The notes beneath the pieces were generated by a model. That model had not been told where the DNA came from and did no database searches. It saw nothing but the letters and a program-made list of their open reading frames with translations. Both the position numbers and the translations under genes were made by a program. 64,000 nt of DNA from an uncultured Clostridia bacterium (lineage in GTDB: Bacteria; Bacillota; Clostridia; Christensenellales; Pumilibacteraceae), in the NCBI GenBank assembly GCA_947066105.1, contig CAMSYM010000002.1, positions 148,390 to 212,389 of the forward strand, written 5' to 3'. Positions 13,302 to 22,791 of the stretch are shown piece after piece (within the stretch, counting starts at the first letter, position 1; every line of letters starts with the position of its first letter).

Positions 13302-13330
13302 TTGACAATATATCATGCATATGATATAAT
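13302..13330 (+). promoter_or_regulatory. Sigma-A promoter with internal inverted repeat
   Basis: TTGACA - 17 bp - TATAAT; TATATCAT-GCAT-ATGATATA (13309-13328) lies across the spacer and -10. Confidence 0.8.
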
Positions 13331-13438
13331 ACGTCAAATAAAATATCGTCAATCAAGCACAAAGGCGTGCAAGCGTGTTTTTTTCGAGCGTGAAAACGGC
13401 ATCGAAAATTTTTTTATATTACTCTGTCGAGAGGTCGT

Positions 13439-16400
13439 ATGAAAAACAGTAAGTTCAAAAATTTAATAGCGGTGTTTATACTCGTTGCGGTCGCGGCGGC
13501 GTTTGCCGTCGTTTGCACCGCGTGCGCGGGAGACGCGCCCCCCCCCGTGGCTATAACCGTTACGTTTATGGACGGATCAAGGACCATATCGAGCGTTACG
13601 GGCAAGGCGGGCGATCCGCTCGCGCCGCCGACGGCGGAGCAGATCGAAAAGGCGGGGTACTCGTTTGACGGTTGGCTCGATGCCGACGGCAAGGCGGTCG
13701 ATCTGCCCCAAAAGTTCCCCGATACCGACGCGCGGTTTTACGCGAAGTATACCGCCGACGGCGAACAGACCGAAGATACGTACAAAATAATTTATAACGG
13801 TAATTTGGGTTCGATCTCCAAGGACGATGAGCTTGCGCCGTCGGTAGGCAAAACCGGCGAGACCGTCAAGCTCAAAGACGGAAAAGATTACCTTATGGTC
13901 GGGTACAGATTTCTCGGCTGGACGAAAACTCCCATCTATGTGTACGACGAAAACGACCCGTTCGATCCCTATCTTGCCGACGAAGACTTTGTCATAGGCG
14001 ACTCCGACGTCACGCTGTACGCGCAGTGGGCGACGGCTTATCGCGACGCTGCCGGCAAGAGCGCGGACGTCATATACGTTTTCGAGCCGCTTATCGATCA
14101 CGGGCTGGGCGGCGCGATCTATGCGAGCGCGGGCAAGCCCGATAAGCTCGGTTTTGTCGCGAGCGGCGACAAAACGGAGTCCGGCTATAAAGAGTTCGAA
14201 TTCTATTACGAAGACGGTAACTTTGTCGGCAGGCTTTTGGATAATCGCACTTACGCGACGCCGGGCGAGGAAGCGGGACAATACCTGTACCGCGACTATG
14301 TTGCGGGCGACGGTCCCGATTCCGTCGGCGGCGGGTATCTGATGCTCGACGGCTACGGGCTTGCCGTATATATAGAACAGCTCGGCGATCAAATAGCCAT
14401 GCGCGCGAGCGGTCGTTACGAATACGACGAAAAATACGACGACTATCTTTACGAATACATATACGAGGACGGGTCTGTCGGCGAAACGCATTTCGCGCTG
14501 ACCGACGGCGCGCCGTCCGATACGGAATTCGACGGGCTGTTTTTGTTCCAAGGCTACGAAAGCGGCGCATATTTGTTGTACGGTAACGGCGAGCTGTACG
14601 ATACCGTGCTGATGCTCAACGGCTACGGGTATGCTACGGTCTATTTTTACGATATGGCTACGGAAGAGCTTACGCTTATTTCGAGCGGCAAATATCTCGG
14701 CTCGGCGCAATACGAAGACTATCAGGGCGAATGGGAGTTCGTCGAAACGGACGGCGACTACGGCTCGTTCAAGTTTATAGTAAGCACCGTGAACAGCGGC
14801 AACGACGTTATCGCGATATTCGTGGAGTACGACGAAAGCTTTGCGGGTACGCTCAACGCGACGTCGGGCGACGGAGTTTTGTATTTGGACGGTTACGGCG
14901 GCGCGAGATACACCGCGAGCGGTATCGATTATACGGGCGAATGCGTTATAAGCGAAAGCGGCAATCTGTTGACGTTCGTACCGTATTTCGACGACGGCAA
15001 CGGGAATATCACGGTCGGCGGCACGATGTATTTCAACGTCGATCTTACCGAGCGCACGTTTACGGTCAACACGAGCGGGTTCGTGACCGACGGCACAAAG
15101 ATAGTCGACTATAAAGGCTCGGCGCAAGTGGTGGAGATACCGAACGATATTACTGCGATAGGCGAAAATGCGTTCAATTACGTAAATACCGACGTGTCGC
15201 TGATTTCGGTCGTCATTCCGTCAAGCGTTACCGAGATAGGCGCGCGGGCGTTCCAAAACGATTATACCCTCCGCCGCGCGGTGTTCCTTTCTGAAACTCC
15301 GATATCGATAGATTTTTCCGCCGCGAACGATCCGTTCAGATGGGGCGCGGGCGATTTTATAATAGTTGTGCCGGAAGGCTCGCAGGATGCGTACAAGGCG
15401 GCTTGGAGCGATTGCAAGTATTCGATAAAAGGCAGTGTGGAAGTCACCGTTTTGCCCGAATTCGAGATAGAGAACGGCGTGCTTTTAAGATACAACAAGC
15501 AGGAAGGCAGCGCCGACTTGCTTGATATAGTAATACCCGACGAAGTTACCGAGATCGCTGACAACGTGTTTCTCGGAGCTAAATTTCTGCGCTCGATCGA
15601 TCTCAACAACGTGACCGAGATAGGCGAGACTGCGTTCTACGGTTGCGCCGAGCTTGTCACGGTCAAATTCGCCAATGTCGTCGCGATAGGCGACGGCGCG
15701 TTCGGCGATTGCGTAAAATTGAGATCGAGCGGCGACGGCGAAGCTTTGGATCTGCCTGCGATCGCGCAAATAGGCGATTCTGCGTTTTACGGTTGCGTTG
15801 CGTTACGCCGCGTCGTCGTCGGCGAAAATATCGAGCGCGTGGGAAGCATGGCGTTCCGTGAATGCAATATATTCGCCGCAGATCCGCCGCTGTTTCTCGT
15901 CCTTACGGGCAACGACGTACCCGAAATGGGCGGCAACATCGCTATGGGAAATATCGCGTTCCGCATAGAGATCAACGATATATCGGTCGCGCTGAAATGC
16001 TTTACTACTAACGGCTGGAATGCGTACTGTCGGCATTTGTTCATACCGTCGGGCGACGAGAAGGGCAGTTATTTGAGCGGCGCTGACACGCTGGAATTGG
16101 ACGGCAGAGCGATATATCAATCGTCCGAAAATTGGCTGTACGCTATCGACGGCGAAAAAATAACGTTCTATGCCTACGACAGCGAGACCGCAACGTATAC
16201 GCAATTCGACGGAACGATCGTCGACGGGACAATAACCGTAAAAGTACACGGTGAGGGCGCGGACAGGACGTTCCGCAAAATTACGGGGCGCGTCACGTAC
16301 GTTACCGCCGACGGCAAATACACGCTGGAATGCAATGCCAAAGATCTCGATCCCGAAAGTTACGACGGGTATAGGGGTTATTGCGACGTCGTATTCAACG

Positions 16401-16813
16401 GAAATGCGTTGCAGATGTACGTAAACGGCTATAATTCCAAGACGATAAGCGGGTTTGTCGATGCCGACGGTTTGATGTATACGGCAAGTATTTCTTTCGA
16501 CGGCGATACCCTGGTCGTAAAACTTGTGCGCGACGAACGGCGCGAGAACATAGTCGCCGCGGACGGCAGTGTTTTGAACATACATTTCGACGGCAGTCTT
16601 GTATACGTGTACGGCGAGTTCAAGATCAAGGTCGGAACAAACAACGACGGTACCGATAAATATTTGGCGTTTTCGGAAGTGAGCGGCGTTGTAGCTTCGG
16701 TCGACGGCGATACGTATTCTTTTACTTTCAAATACTTGAACGATATTTATTCCATAACGGCGACGGTATCCGCGGACGGAAATTCGTTTGCTTATACATA
16801 TACGGTAAAATAA
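13439..16813 (+). CDS. Large surface lipoprotein with InlB-type (Listeria-Bacteroides) repeats, LDGYG repeats and BspA-type leucine-rich repeats
   Basis: Signal peptide with lipobox-like TAC (VAAAFAVVCTACAGD); InlB-like YKIIYNGNLGS...GYRFLGWTKTP...DVTLYAQW; BspA/LRR_5-like EIPNDITAIGENAF, IPSSVTEIGARAF, IPDEVTEIADNVF, VTEIGETAFYGCAEL. Confidence 0.85.
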   Translation: MKNSKFKNLIAVFILVAVAAAFAVVCTACAGDAPPPVAITVTFMDGSRTISSVTGKAGDPLAPPTAEQIEKAGYSFDGWLDADGKAVDLPQKFPDTDARFYAKYTADGEQTEDTYKIIYNGNLGSISKDDELAPSVGKTGETVKLKDGKDYLMVGYRFLGWTKTPIYVYDENDPFDPYLADEDFVIGDSDVTLYAQWATAYRDAAGKSADVIYVFEPLIDHGLGGAIYASAGKPDKLGFVASGDKTESGYKEFEFYYEDGNFVGRLLDNRTYATPGEEAGQYLYRDYVAGDGPDSVGGGYLMLDGYGLAVYIEQLGDQIAMRASGRYEYDEKYDDYLYEYIYEDGSVGETHFALTDGAPSDTEFDGLFLFQGYESGAYLLYGNGELYDTVLMLNGYGYATVYFYDMATEELTLISSGKYLGSAQYEDYQGEWEFVETDGDYGSFKFIVSTVNSGNDVIAIFVEYDESFAGTLNATSGDGVLYLDGYGGARYTASGIDYTGECVISESGNLLTFVPYFDDGNGNITVGGTMYFNVDLTERTFTVNTSGFVTDGTKIVDYKGSAQVVEIPNDITAIGENAFNYVNTDVSLISVVIPSSVTEIGARAFQNDYTLRRAVFLSETPISIDFSAANDPFRWGAGDFIIVVPEGSQDAYKAAWSDCKYSIKGSVEVTVLPEFEIENGVLLRYNKQEGSADLLDIVIPDEVTEIADNVFLGAKFLRSIDLNNVTEIGETAFYGCAELVTVKFANVVAIGDGAFGDCVKLRSSGDGEALDLPAIAQIGDSAFYGCVALRRVVVGENIERVGSMAFRECNIFAADPPLFLVLTGNDVPEMGGNIAMGNIAFRIEINDISVALKCFTTNGWNAYCRHLFIPSGDEKGSYLSGADTLELDGRAIYQSSENWLYAIDGEKITFYAYDSETATYTQFDGTIVDGTITVKVHGEGADRTFRKITGRVTYVTADGKYTLECNAKDLDPESYDGYRGYCDVVFNGNALQMYVNGYNSKTISGFVDADGLMYTASISFDGDTLVVKLVRDERRENIVAADGSVLNIHFDGSLVYVYGEFKIKVGTNNDGTDKYLAFSEVSGVVASVDGDTYSFTFKYLNDIYSITATVSADGNSFAYTYTVK

Positions 16814-16835
16814 AAAATAAAGGAGAAATAGGACT

Positions 16836-19082
16836 ATGAAAAAACTATCTCGTGCGATCATCGCGGTCATGCTGTGCGTGACGCTGTGCTTTACGGCTGT
16901 TGCGTGCGGCGATCCCGAAGGCGGCGGCGACGTTACGCCGACCGAGTACACCGTAACGTACGCGCTTGACGGCGGAAGCGGCACGTTGCCGACCGAAACG
17001 GCGAAAAAGGCGGGCGAAAAGTTCGCGCTCGCGTCGGGCGACGGTCTTACAAAGGATAAGCACTCGTTCGACGGTTGGAACGACGGCACTACGAAGTACG
17101 CCGCGGGTGCGGAATATACCATGCCCGCGAAAAACGTGACGTTCACTGCGGTGTGGAAAGCGGACGGTCAAACGCCCGATCCGCAACCGCCCGCTACATA
17201 TACCGTAACGTACGCGCTTGACGGCGGAAGCGGCACGTTGCCTACGGAAACGGCGAAAGAAGCGGGCGAAAAGTTCGCGCTCGCATCGGGCGACGGTCTT
17301 ACAAAGGATAAGCACTCGTTCGACGGTTGGAGCGACGGCACGACTAAGTACGCCGCCGGTGCGGAATATACTATGCCCGCGAGCAACGTGACGTTCACTG
17401 CGGTGTGGGAACTCGATTTGCCGAGCGGAGCTTGCAAGTTTACGGGAAGTTATACGACGCCCGATCATTCGGGTATGTTGCCGTTGCCCGGCGGAACTAT
17501 CGTAGAGATCTATATTGATTTCGAGAACGACGCGGTTTCTTATAAGCTGTCGACAGGCGAATTGAAGTCGGTCGCCGAATTGGATACCGTAAAATCGCCG
17601 AATGACAATAAATTCAGACCTGATAACTACGGTGAAGACGCTTTATATTACGAAGTGAAAATGCAAAGCGTTACTTACTATTTGTTGGTAAAGGCTGATT
17701 TTTCCAAGGTGTGGATCTGCGATCAAAACGATGAACCTATCGTAGGAGCTGAATTTGTACGCGACAACGGCGCGGAAGCGGCTACTTATACGGTCACATA
17801 TGATTTGAACGGCGGTACGGGAACTGTGCCGACCGAAACTGCTAAGGCGCAGGGCGCGAAATTTGAGCTTGCCTCCGCGACCGGATTTACAAAAGAAGGT
17901 CATATCTTCGACGGTTGGAGCGACGGTACGACAAAATATGCGGCCGGCGCACGGTATACTATGCCTGCAAGCAATATAACGTTCACTGCGCAATGGCTCG
18001 ACGAGAGTGAGATCACGAGATATACCGTGACTTATGTTAAGCCCGACGGCGTTACCGGCGACGTACCGGAAACAGTTACGGTAGACGAAGGAACTCAGGT
18101 CACGCTCGCGCCCGCAGATCAGTTTGCCAAAGAGGGATGGACTTTCCAAAACTGGTCTGTCAGCACGTATCCCGCGCTCCGCGCGCCGAATACAAAAATA
18201 ACGGTCAATGCAAATACCACCATAACGCCTGTTTTCGCACAATCGTATACGGGAGATTTAGAAATTATCAAAATACTCGATAACGGTACTCTCGTACATG
18301 ACGGGTATACATATAGCTTTACGAAAAACGGCGATATTCTCACCGTTACAGACTTTTTCGTTACGTATATCAAATTAAACGAAAGCGCTAAGACATACAC
18401 AGTTTCCGATGACATGGAATCCTTTGAATTTACTGCGACTGACGGAACTAAGCTTACGTTTGACGGCTTTGGGGTAGCGATGCTCGGTACGCATAAAGGC
18501 ACATACGCTCTCAACGATCAAGGCTCGGCGATCACGTTGGTATTCGGGGATAATACATATACCGATATTGCTTTTGCGGGAGCATATCCCAATCTTATTA
18601 TAAACGTAACGATCAATGTCGACGGGACGGATTATGTATTCGGCAACGGCGGAGCAACAGGACCCGAAAATCCCGAACCGAGCGATGACAAACTTGCGGA
18701 TTATGTCGGAGCGACAAGCAGTACGGCGGTCGTTTACGGTTATGCTTCCGTTGCCGATGCCGAAAGTGCGAATAACACAATCAGTGCAACAAATTCCGCG
18801 AATGCCGAAAGAACTTTTTACCAAGCAAAAGTTTATAAAAATTACTCTAATAAATTGTTGATAACCATACAAGCCAATGTCGGGAGCGTTAGTACGGTAA
18901 AAGATGGTCAAGGACAGGATATCATTATTGCCGACGATACGCCCAATCAAACGATATATGTGACTTCGGCTTCGTATGCAAATCAATTTATCGTTACTTT
19001 CAGCAAGGATAGCGAAGGAAAGCGCGTTATGACTGTCAAATACGGCGATACGACAGTAACATGGGTCGAAATTACGGCATAG
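16836..19082 (+). CDS. Surface lipoprotein with tandem InlB (Flg_new/Listeria-Bacteroides) repeats
   Basis: Lipobox LCFTAVACGD; repeated YTVTYALDGGSGTLPTETAKKAGEKFALASGDGLTKDKHSFDGWNDGTTKYAAGAEYTMPAKNVTFTAVW. Confidence 0.88.
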   Translation: MKKLSRAIIAVMLCVTLCFTAVACGDPEGGGDVTPTEYTVTYALDGGSGTLPTETAKKAGEKFALASGDGLTKDKHSFDGWNDGTTKYAAGAEYTMPAKNVTFTAVWKADGQTPDPQPPATYTVTYALDGGSGTLPTETAKEAGEKFALASGDGLTKDKHSFDGWSDGTTKYAAGAEYTMPASNVTFTAVWELDLPSGACKFTGSYTTPDHSGMLPLPGGTIVEIYIDFENDAVSYKLSTGELKSVAELDTVKSPNDNKFRPDNYGEDALYYEVKMQSVTYYLLVKADFSKVWICDQNDEPIVGAEFVRDNGAEAATYTVTYDLNGGTGTVPTETAKAQGAKFELASATGFTKEGHIFDGWSDGTTKYAAGARYTMPASNITFTAQWLDESEITRYTVTYVKPDGVTGDVPETVTVDEGTQVTLAPADQFAKEGWTFQNWSVSTYPALRAPNTKITVNANTTITPVFAQSYTGDLEIIKILDNGTLVHDGYTYSFTKNGDILTVTDFFVTYIKLNESAKTYTVSDDMESFEFTATDGTKLTFDGFGVAMLGTHKGTYALNDQGSAITLVFGDNTYTDIAFAGAYPNLIINVTINVDGTDYVFGNGGATGPENPEPSDDKLADYVGATSSTAVVYGYASVADAESANNTISATNSANAERTFYQAKVYKNYSNKLLITIQANVGSVSTVKDGQGQDIIIADDTPNQTIYVTSASYANQFIVTFSKDSEGKRVMTVKYGDTTVTWVEITA
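16947..17156 (+). repeat. InlB repeat unit 1 (210 bp, near-identical to unit 2)
   Basis: Direct comparison with 17199-17408. Confidence 0.9.
17199..17408 (+). repeat. InlB repeat unit 2 (210 bp, near-identical to unit 1)
   Basis: Direct comparison with 16947-17156; 252-bp period. Confidence 0.9.
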
Positions 19083-19105
19083 TTTTTTTCTGTAAACCAC
19101 ATAAC

Positions 19106-19133
19106 AAAAAGGCTCGTTGCGGCGAGCCTTTTT
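19106..19133 (+). terminator. Rho-independent terminator
   Basis: AAAAAGGCTCG-TTGCGG-CGAGCCTTTTT after the lipoprotein gene. Confidence 0.9.
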
Positions 19134-19159
19134 GTTTGCGATAATCGGTAGCTAAATCG

Positions 19160-19189
19160 TTGACAACGGTTTAGCCGATGTGTTACAAT
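19160..19189 (+). promoter_or_regulatory. Sigma-A promoter for rpsO
   Basis: TTGACA - 18 bp - TACAAT. Confidence 0.75.
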
Positions 19190-19282
19190 AATAAGCGTGT
19201 AAACACACATACCTTGTTCTCGGTACTGCGCTCTCCACGCAATTCTGCGATCAAGGCGAATTCTTTTTATCGGAGGTCAATC

Positions 19283-19546
19283 ATGGACAAACAGGTAAAG
19301 GCGGAAATCATTTCCAAGTTTGCAACGCACGAGGGCGACACGGGTAGCCCCGAGGTGCAGATCGCGCTTCTTACGTGGCGTATCAATCACCTTACGGATC
19401 ACCTTAAAACGCACCCGAAGGATCACCATTCCCGTCGCGGACTTTTGCAAATGGTAGGTTCGCGCCGCAGTCAGCTCAACTATCTCAAAGGTATAGATAT
19501 AGAGCGTTACCGTAGTCTTGTTGCTAAGCTCGAACTGCGTAAATAA
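19283..19546 (+). CDS. rpsO: 30S ribosomal protein S15
   Basis: [79 protein letters not shown]. Confidence 0.97.
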   Translation: MDKQVKAEIISKFATHEGDTGSPEVQIALLTWRINHLTDHLKTHPKDHHSRRGLLQMVGSRRSQLNYLKGIDIERYRSLVAKLELRK

Positions 19547-19548
19547 TT

Positions 19549-19713
19549 AAAAACCGCCGTGATAATGCCCGCACGCGGTCTTGCTATCGTTTTCGGCGCT
19601 GAATGCGTTGCTTATCCTTGCCGATAGGGCAAGGCTATCGGCGGCGGTCATGCGCCTGTTTATCGCTCGAAAACGTCGACGCAATCCCGCATATAGCATT
19701 ATGGCGGTTTTTT
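19549..19713 (+). ncRNA. Structured intergenic RNA / leader candidate ending in a terminator-like U-tract
   Basis: Outer stem AAACCGCC(gtg)ATAATG (19551-19567) with CATTATGGCGGTTT (19697-19710) then TTT; internal hairpin GCCGATAG-GGCAAGG-CTATCGGC (19620-19642). Confidence 0.55.
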
Positions 19714-19761
19714 GCTTGATGCGCACATATCAACAGGTTTATTATTTTAGGAGAAACATAT

Positions 19762-21975
19762 ATGGAATGCAATGTCTTTAAGACAGAGATCGGCGGAAGG
19801 GAAGTTATCGTCGAAACAGGCAAGTATGCCGGACAAGCCAACGGCTCGTGCATCATTCGTTGCGGCGACACGGTGGTAATGACAAACGTCACCATGGCGG
19901 ACGCGCCGCGTCCCGGCATGGACTATTTTCCGCTCGGCGTTGACTTTGAGGAAAAGCTTTACGCCATAGGCAAGATACCCGGCAGTTTCAAACGTCGCGA
20001 AGGACGCGGCAGCGACAAGGCGATACTTACGTCGCGCCTTATTGACCGCCCCATACGCCCGTTGTTCCCCAAAGGTTTGTTCAACGACGTGTCGGTCGTG
20101 GCGACCGCGCTTTCGGTGGACACCAATATCCCGCCCGAAGTTTTCGGCATGCTCGGAAGCTCCGTTGCGCTTTCGATATCGGATATACCGTTCATGGGAC
20201 CTACGGGTTCGGTCGTCGTCGGTTGCGTCGACGGTAAGTACGTCATCAACCCCGACAACGAACAACGCGCCAAAAGCACCATGCACGTTTACGTATCGGG
20301 TACGGCGGACGCCATCATGATGGTGGAAGCGGGCGCGCAGGAAGTTTCCGAAGAAGAAATGCTCGGCGGCATACTGTTTGCGCACAAAGAGATCAAAAAG
20401 CAAGTCAAGTTCATCAACGACATAGTCAAAAAAGTGGGCAAGCCCAAGCTCGAACCCGATCTGTACCATATCGGCGAAGACGTGGACAAGGCTGTGCGCA
20501 AGTATGCGGACAAGGCGCTCGACAAGGCGCTCGACACGTTCGACCGCACCGAGCGTCAAGCCAATCAGGACGCGGTGCAGGCGGATGTCATGGCGCATTT
20601 CGCCGAAGAGTTCGCGGGCAGAGAACGCGAGATAGGCGACACGCTTTACTACATGACCAAGGAGAAAGTGCGCGAAAAGATATTGATCAAGGGCATTCGT
20701 CCCGACGGACGCAAGACCACCGATATCCGCGACATTTGGTGCGAAGCGGGCGTATTGCCGCGCACGCACGGTTCGGCGGTGTTTACCCGCGGTCAATCGC
20801 AGGCGCTTTCCATTTGTACGCTCGGCACGGCGCGCGACGCGCAAAAGCTCGATAATCTCGACGACGAAGAGACCAAGCGCTACATGCACCAGTACAACAT
20901 GCCGCCGTACTCGACGGGCGAAGCCAAGCCGCTTCGCGCGCCCGGTCGCAGAGAGATAGGTCACGGCGCGCTCGCGGAACGCGCGCTCGAACCCGTAATT
21001 CCGAGCGAAGACGAATTCCCGTATACCATTCGCGTGGTGTCGGAGATACTTTCGTCCAACGGCTCGACTTCGCAGGCGAGCGTTTGCGGAAGTACGCTGT
21101 CGCTCATGGATGCGGGCGTACCCATCAAAGCGCCCGTCGCGGGCATTGCCATGGGGCTTATCAAGGACGAAGCCAAAAACAAGCTCGCCATACTTTCGGA
21201 TATCCAAGGGCTCGAAGATTTTTTGGGCGATATGGACTTTAAGGTCGCAGGCACCGAGAAAGGCATCACCGCCATACAGATGGATATAAAGATCAAGGGC
21301 ATAAGCGAAGAGATACTTCGCACCGCGCTCGAACAGGCGCGCGTCGGCAGACTGCACATACTCGGCAAGATGCTCGCCGTTTTGGACAAGCCGCGCGCAA
21401 GCCTTTCGCCGTATGCGCCCAAGATCATCATGTTCAATATCGATCCCGAAAAGATCGGCGACGTTATCGGCAAGTCGGGCAAGACGATCAACAAGATCGT
21501 CGACGACACGGGCGTCAAGATCGATATCGAAGAGGACGGCAGAGTGTTTATCGCGGGCATAGACGAAGCGATGACCGCCAAAGCCAAAGAGATAATACTC
21601 AATATCGTCAAAGATCCCGAGATCGGCGACGTATACGAAGGTCCCGTTGTAACGGTGCGCGACGATCTCGGCGCGTTCGTAGAGCTTGCGCCCGGCAAGG
21701 ACGGCATGATCCATATAGCAAAGCTCGGCAAGTTTGTCGGCAAGCGTTTGGAATCGGTGTCCGAAGCGCTCAAAGAAGGCGATACCGTGCGCGTCGAAGT
21801 GGTCAGCTTTACCAAACAGGGCAAGATCGACCTTAAACTTTTGGAAAAGCTTACCGGCGAGCCGTTGGTCAAAGCCGCGGAAGGCGAGTGGGAAGAGGAC
21901 CGTCCCGCACGCGCGCCCCGTCGCGATCGTCCGCGCCGCGATAAAAAATTCGGCGATAAAAAAGACAAAAATTAA
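19762..21975 (+). CDS. pnp: Polyribonucleotide nucleotidyltransferase (PNPase)
   Basis: Two RNase PH-like domains, KH (IGKSGKTINKIVDDTGVKIDIEEDG) and S1 domains; rpsO-pnp synteny. Confidence 0.98.
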   Translation: MECNVFKTEIGGREVIVETGKYAGQANGSCIIRCGDTVVMTNVTMADAPRPGMDYFPLGVDFEEKLYAIGKIPGSFKRREGRGSDKAILTSRLIDRPIRPLFPKGLFNDVSVVATALSVDTNIPPEVFGMLGSSVALSISDIPFMGPTGSVVVGCVDGKYVINPDNEQRAKSTMHVYVSGTADAIMMVEAGAQEVSEEEMLGGILFAHKEIKKQVKFINDIVKKVGKPKLEPDLYHIGEDVDKAVRKYADKALDKALDTFDRTERQANQDAVQADVMAHFAEEFAGREREIGDTLYYMTKEKVREKILIKGIRPDGRKTTDIRDIWCEAGVLPRTHGSAVFTRGQSQALSICTLGTARDAQKLDNLDDEETKRYMHQYNMPPYSTGEAKPLRAPGRREIGHGALAERALEPVIPSEDEFPYTIRVVSEILSSNGSTSQASVCGSTLSLMDAGVPIKAPVAGIAMGLIKDEAKNKLAILSDIQGLEDFLGDMDFKVAGTEKGITAIQMDIKIKGISEEILRTALEQARVGRLHILGKMLAVLDKPRASLSPYAPKIIMFNIDPEKIGDVIGKSGKTINKIVDDTGVKIDIEEDGRVFIAGIDEAMTAKAKEIILNIVKDPEIGDVYEGPVVTVRDDLGAFVELAPGKDGMIHIAKLGKFVGKRLESVSEALKEGDTVRVEVVSFTKQGKIDLKLLEKLTGEPLVKAAEGEWEEDRPARAPRRDRPRRDKKFGDKKDKN

Positions 21976-21991
21976 GGGTTGGAACTAATAT

Positions 21992-22032
21992 AACACCCCG
22001 ACTGCGAATATAGATAGTCGGGGGTGTTTTTT
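21992..22032 (+). terminator. Terminator-like hairpin directly abutting the next start codon
   Basis: AACACCCCGACT...AGTCGGGGGTGTT then TTTT, then ATG at 22033; one bulged G. Confidence 0.75.
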
Positions 22033-22758
22033 ATGAAAGACAACCGTAAGCTCAAATTTTTAAGCGTTGTATTGGGCAACATAGTAATATGCGCGACGGT
22101 AGCCGCGTTATTGTTTGTTACCGTAACGCCCAATGCGGAAAACACCGCGGTGCAGGGCGGCGACAAGCCGCACTATTCGGGCGAATCCGAAAGCTGTGTG
22201 TCGCTGATGGTCAATGTGTACTGGGGTACGGAATATATCAAGCCCATGCTCGATATTTTCGCCGCGCACGGCATGCAAACGACTTTTTTCATAGGCGGGT
22301 CTTGGGCGGTAGGCAATACCGAAACGCTCAAAGCGATAGCGGCGGCGGGACACGAACTCGGCAATCACGGATACTATCACAAGGATCACAAAAAGCTGGA
22401 CGCCGCGTATAACCGCAAGGAGATATCGTCGACGCACGATGTTGTAAAAGAGATAACGGGCGTCGATATGACGTTGTTCGCGCCGCCGTCGGGCGCGTTC
22501 GGCAACGTCGCGTTGGCTACGGCGAAAGAGCTGGGCTATAAAACGGTCATGTGGACGCGCGACACTATCGACTGGCGCGATCACGACAGCGAACTCATTT
22601 ATAAGCGCGCGGTGCGCGATATCAAGGGCGGGGATCTGATCCTGATGCATCCTACGGACAGCACCGTCAAAGCGCTCGACAGGATAATAACGACGATAGA
22701 AAACGCGGGGCTTTCCGTCGCGCCCGTGAGCGTAACGCTCGGCGGCGGTACGGCGTAG
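22033..22758 (+). CDS. Polysaccharide deacetylase family protein (YlxY/PdaB-like, sporulation-associated)
   Basis: TM anchor; VNVYWGTEYIKPMLDIFAAHGMQTTFFIGGSWA, HELGNHGYYHKDH; located between pnp and an M16 peptidase as ylxY is in Bacillus. Confidence 0.88.
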   Translation: MKDNRKLKFLSVVLGNIVICATVAALLFVTVTPNAENTAVQGGDKPHYSGESESCVSLMVNVYWGTEYIKPMLDIFAAHGMQTTFFIGGSWAVGNTETLKAIAAAGHELGNHGYYHKDHKKLDAAYNRKEISSTHDVVKEITGVDMTLFAPPSGAFGNVALATAKELGYKTVMWTRDTIDWRDHDSELIYKRAVRDIKGGDLILMHPTDSTVKALDRIITTIENAGLSVAPVSVTLGGGTA

Positions 22759-22791
22759 GATAGATATTGCCCCCGAAAACGGAGATGTAAC

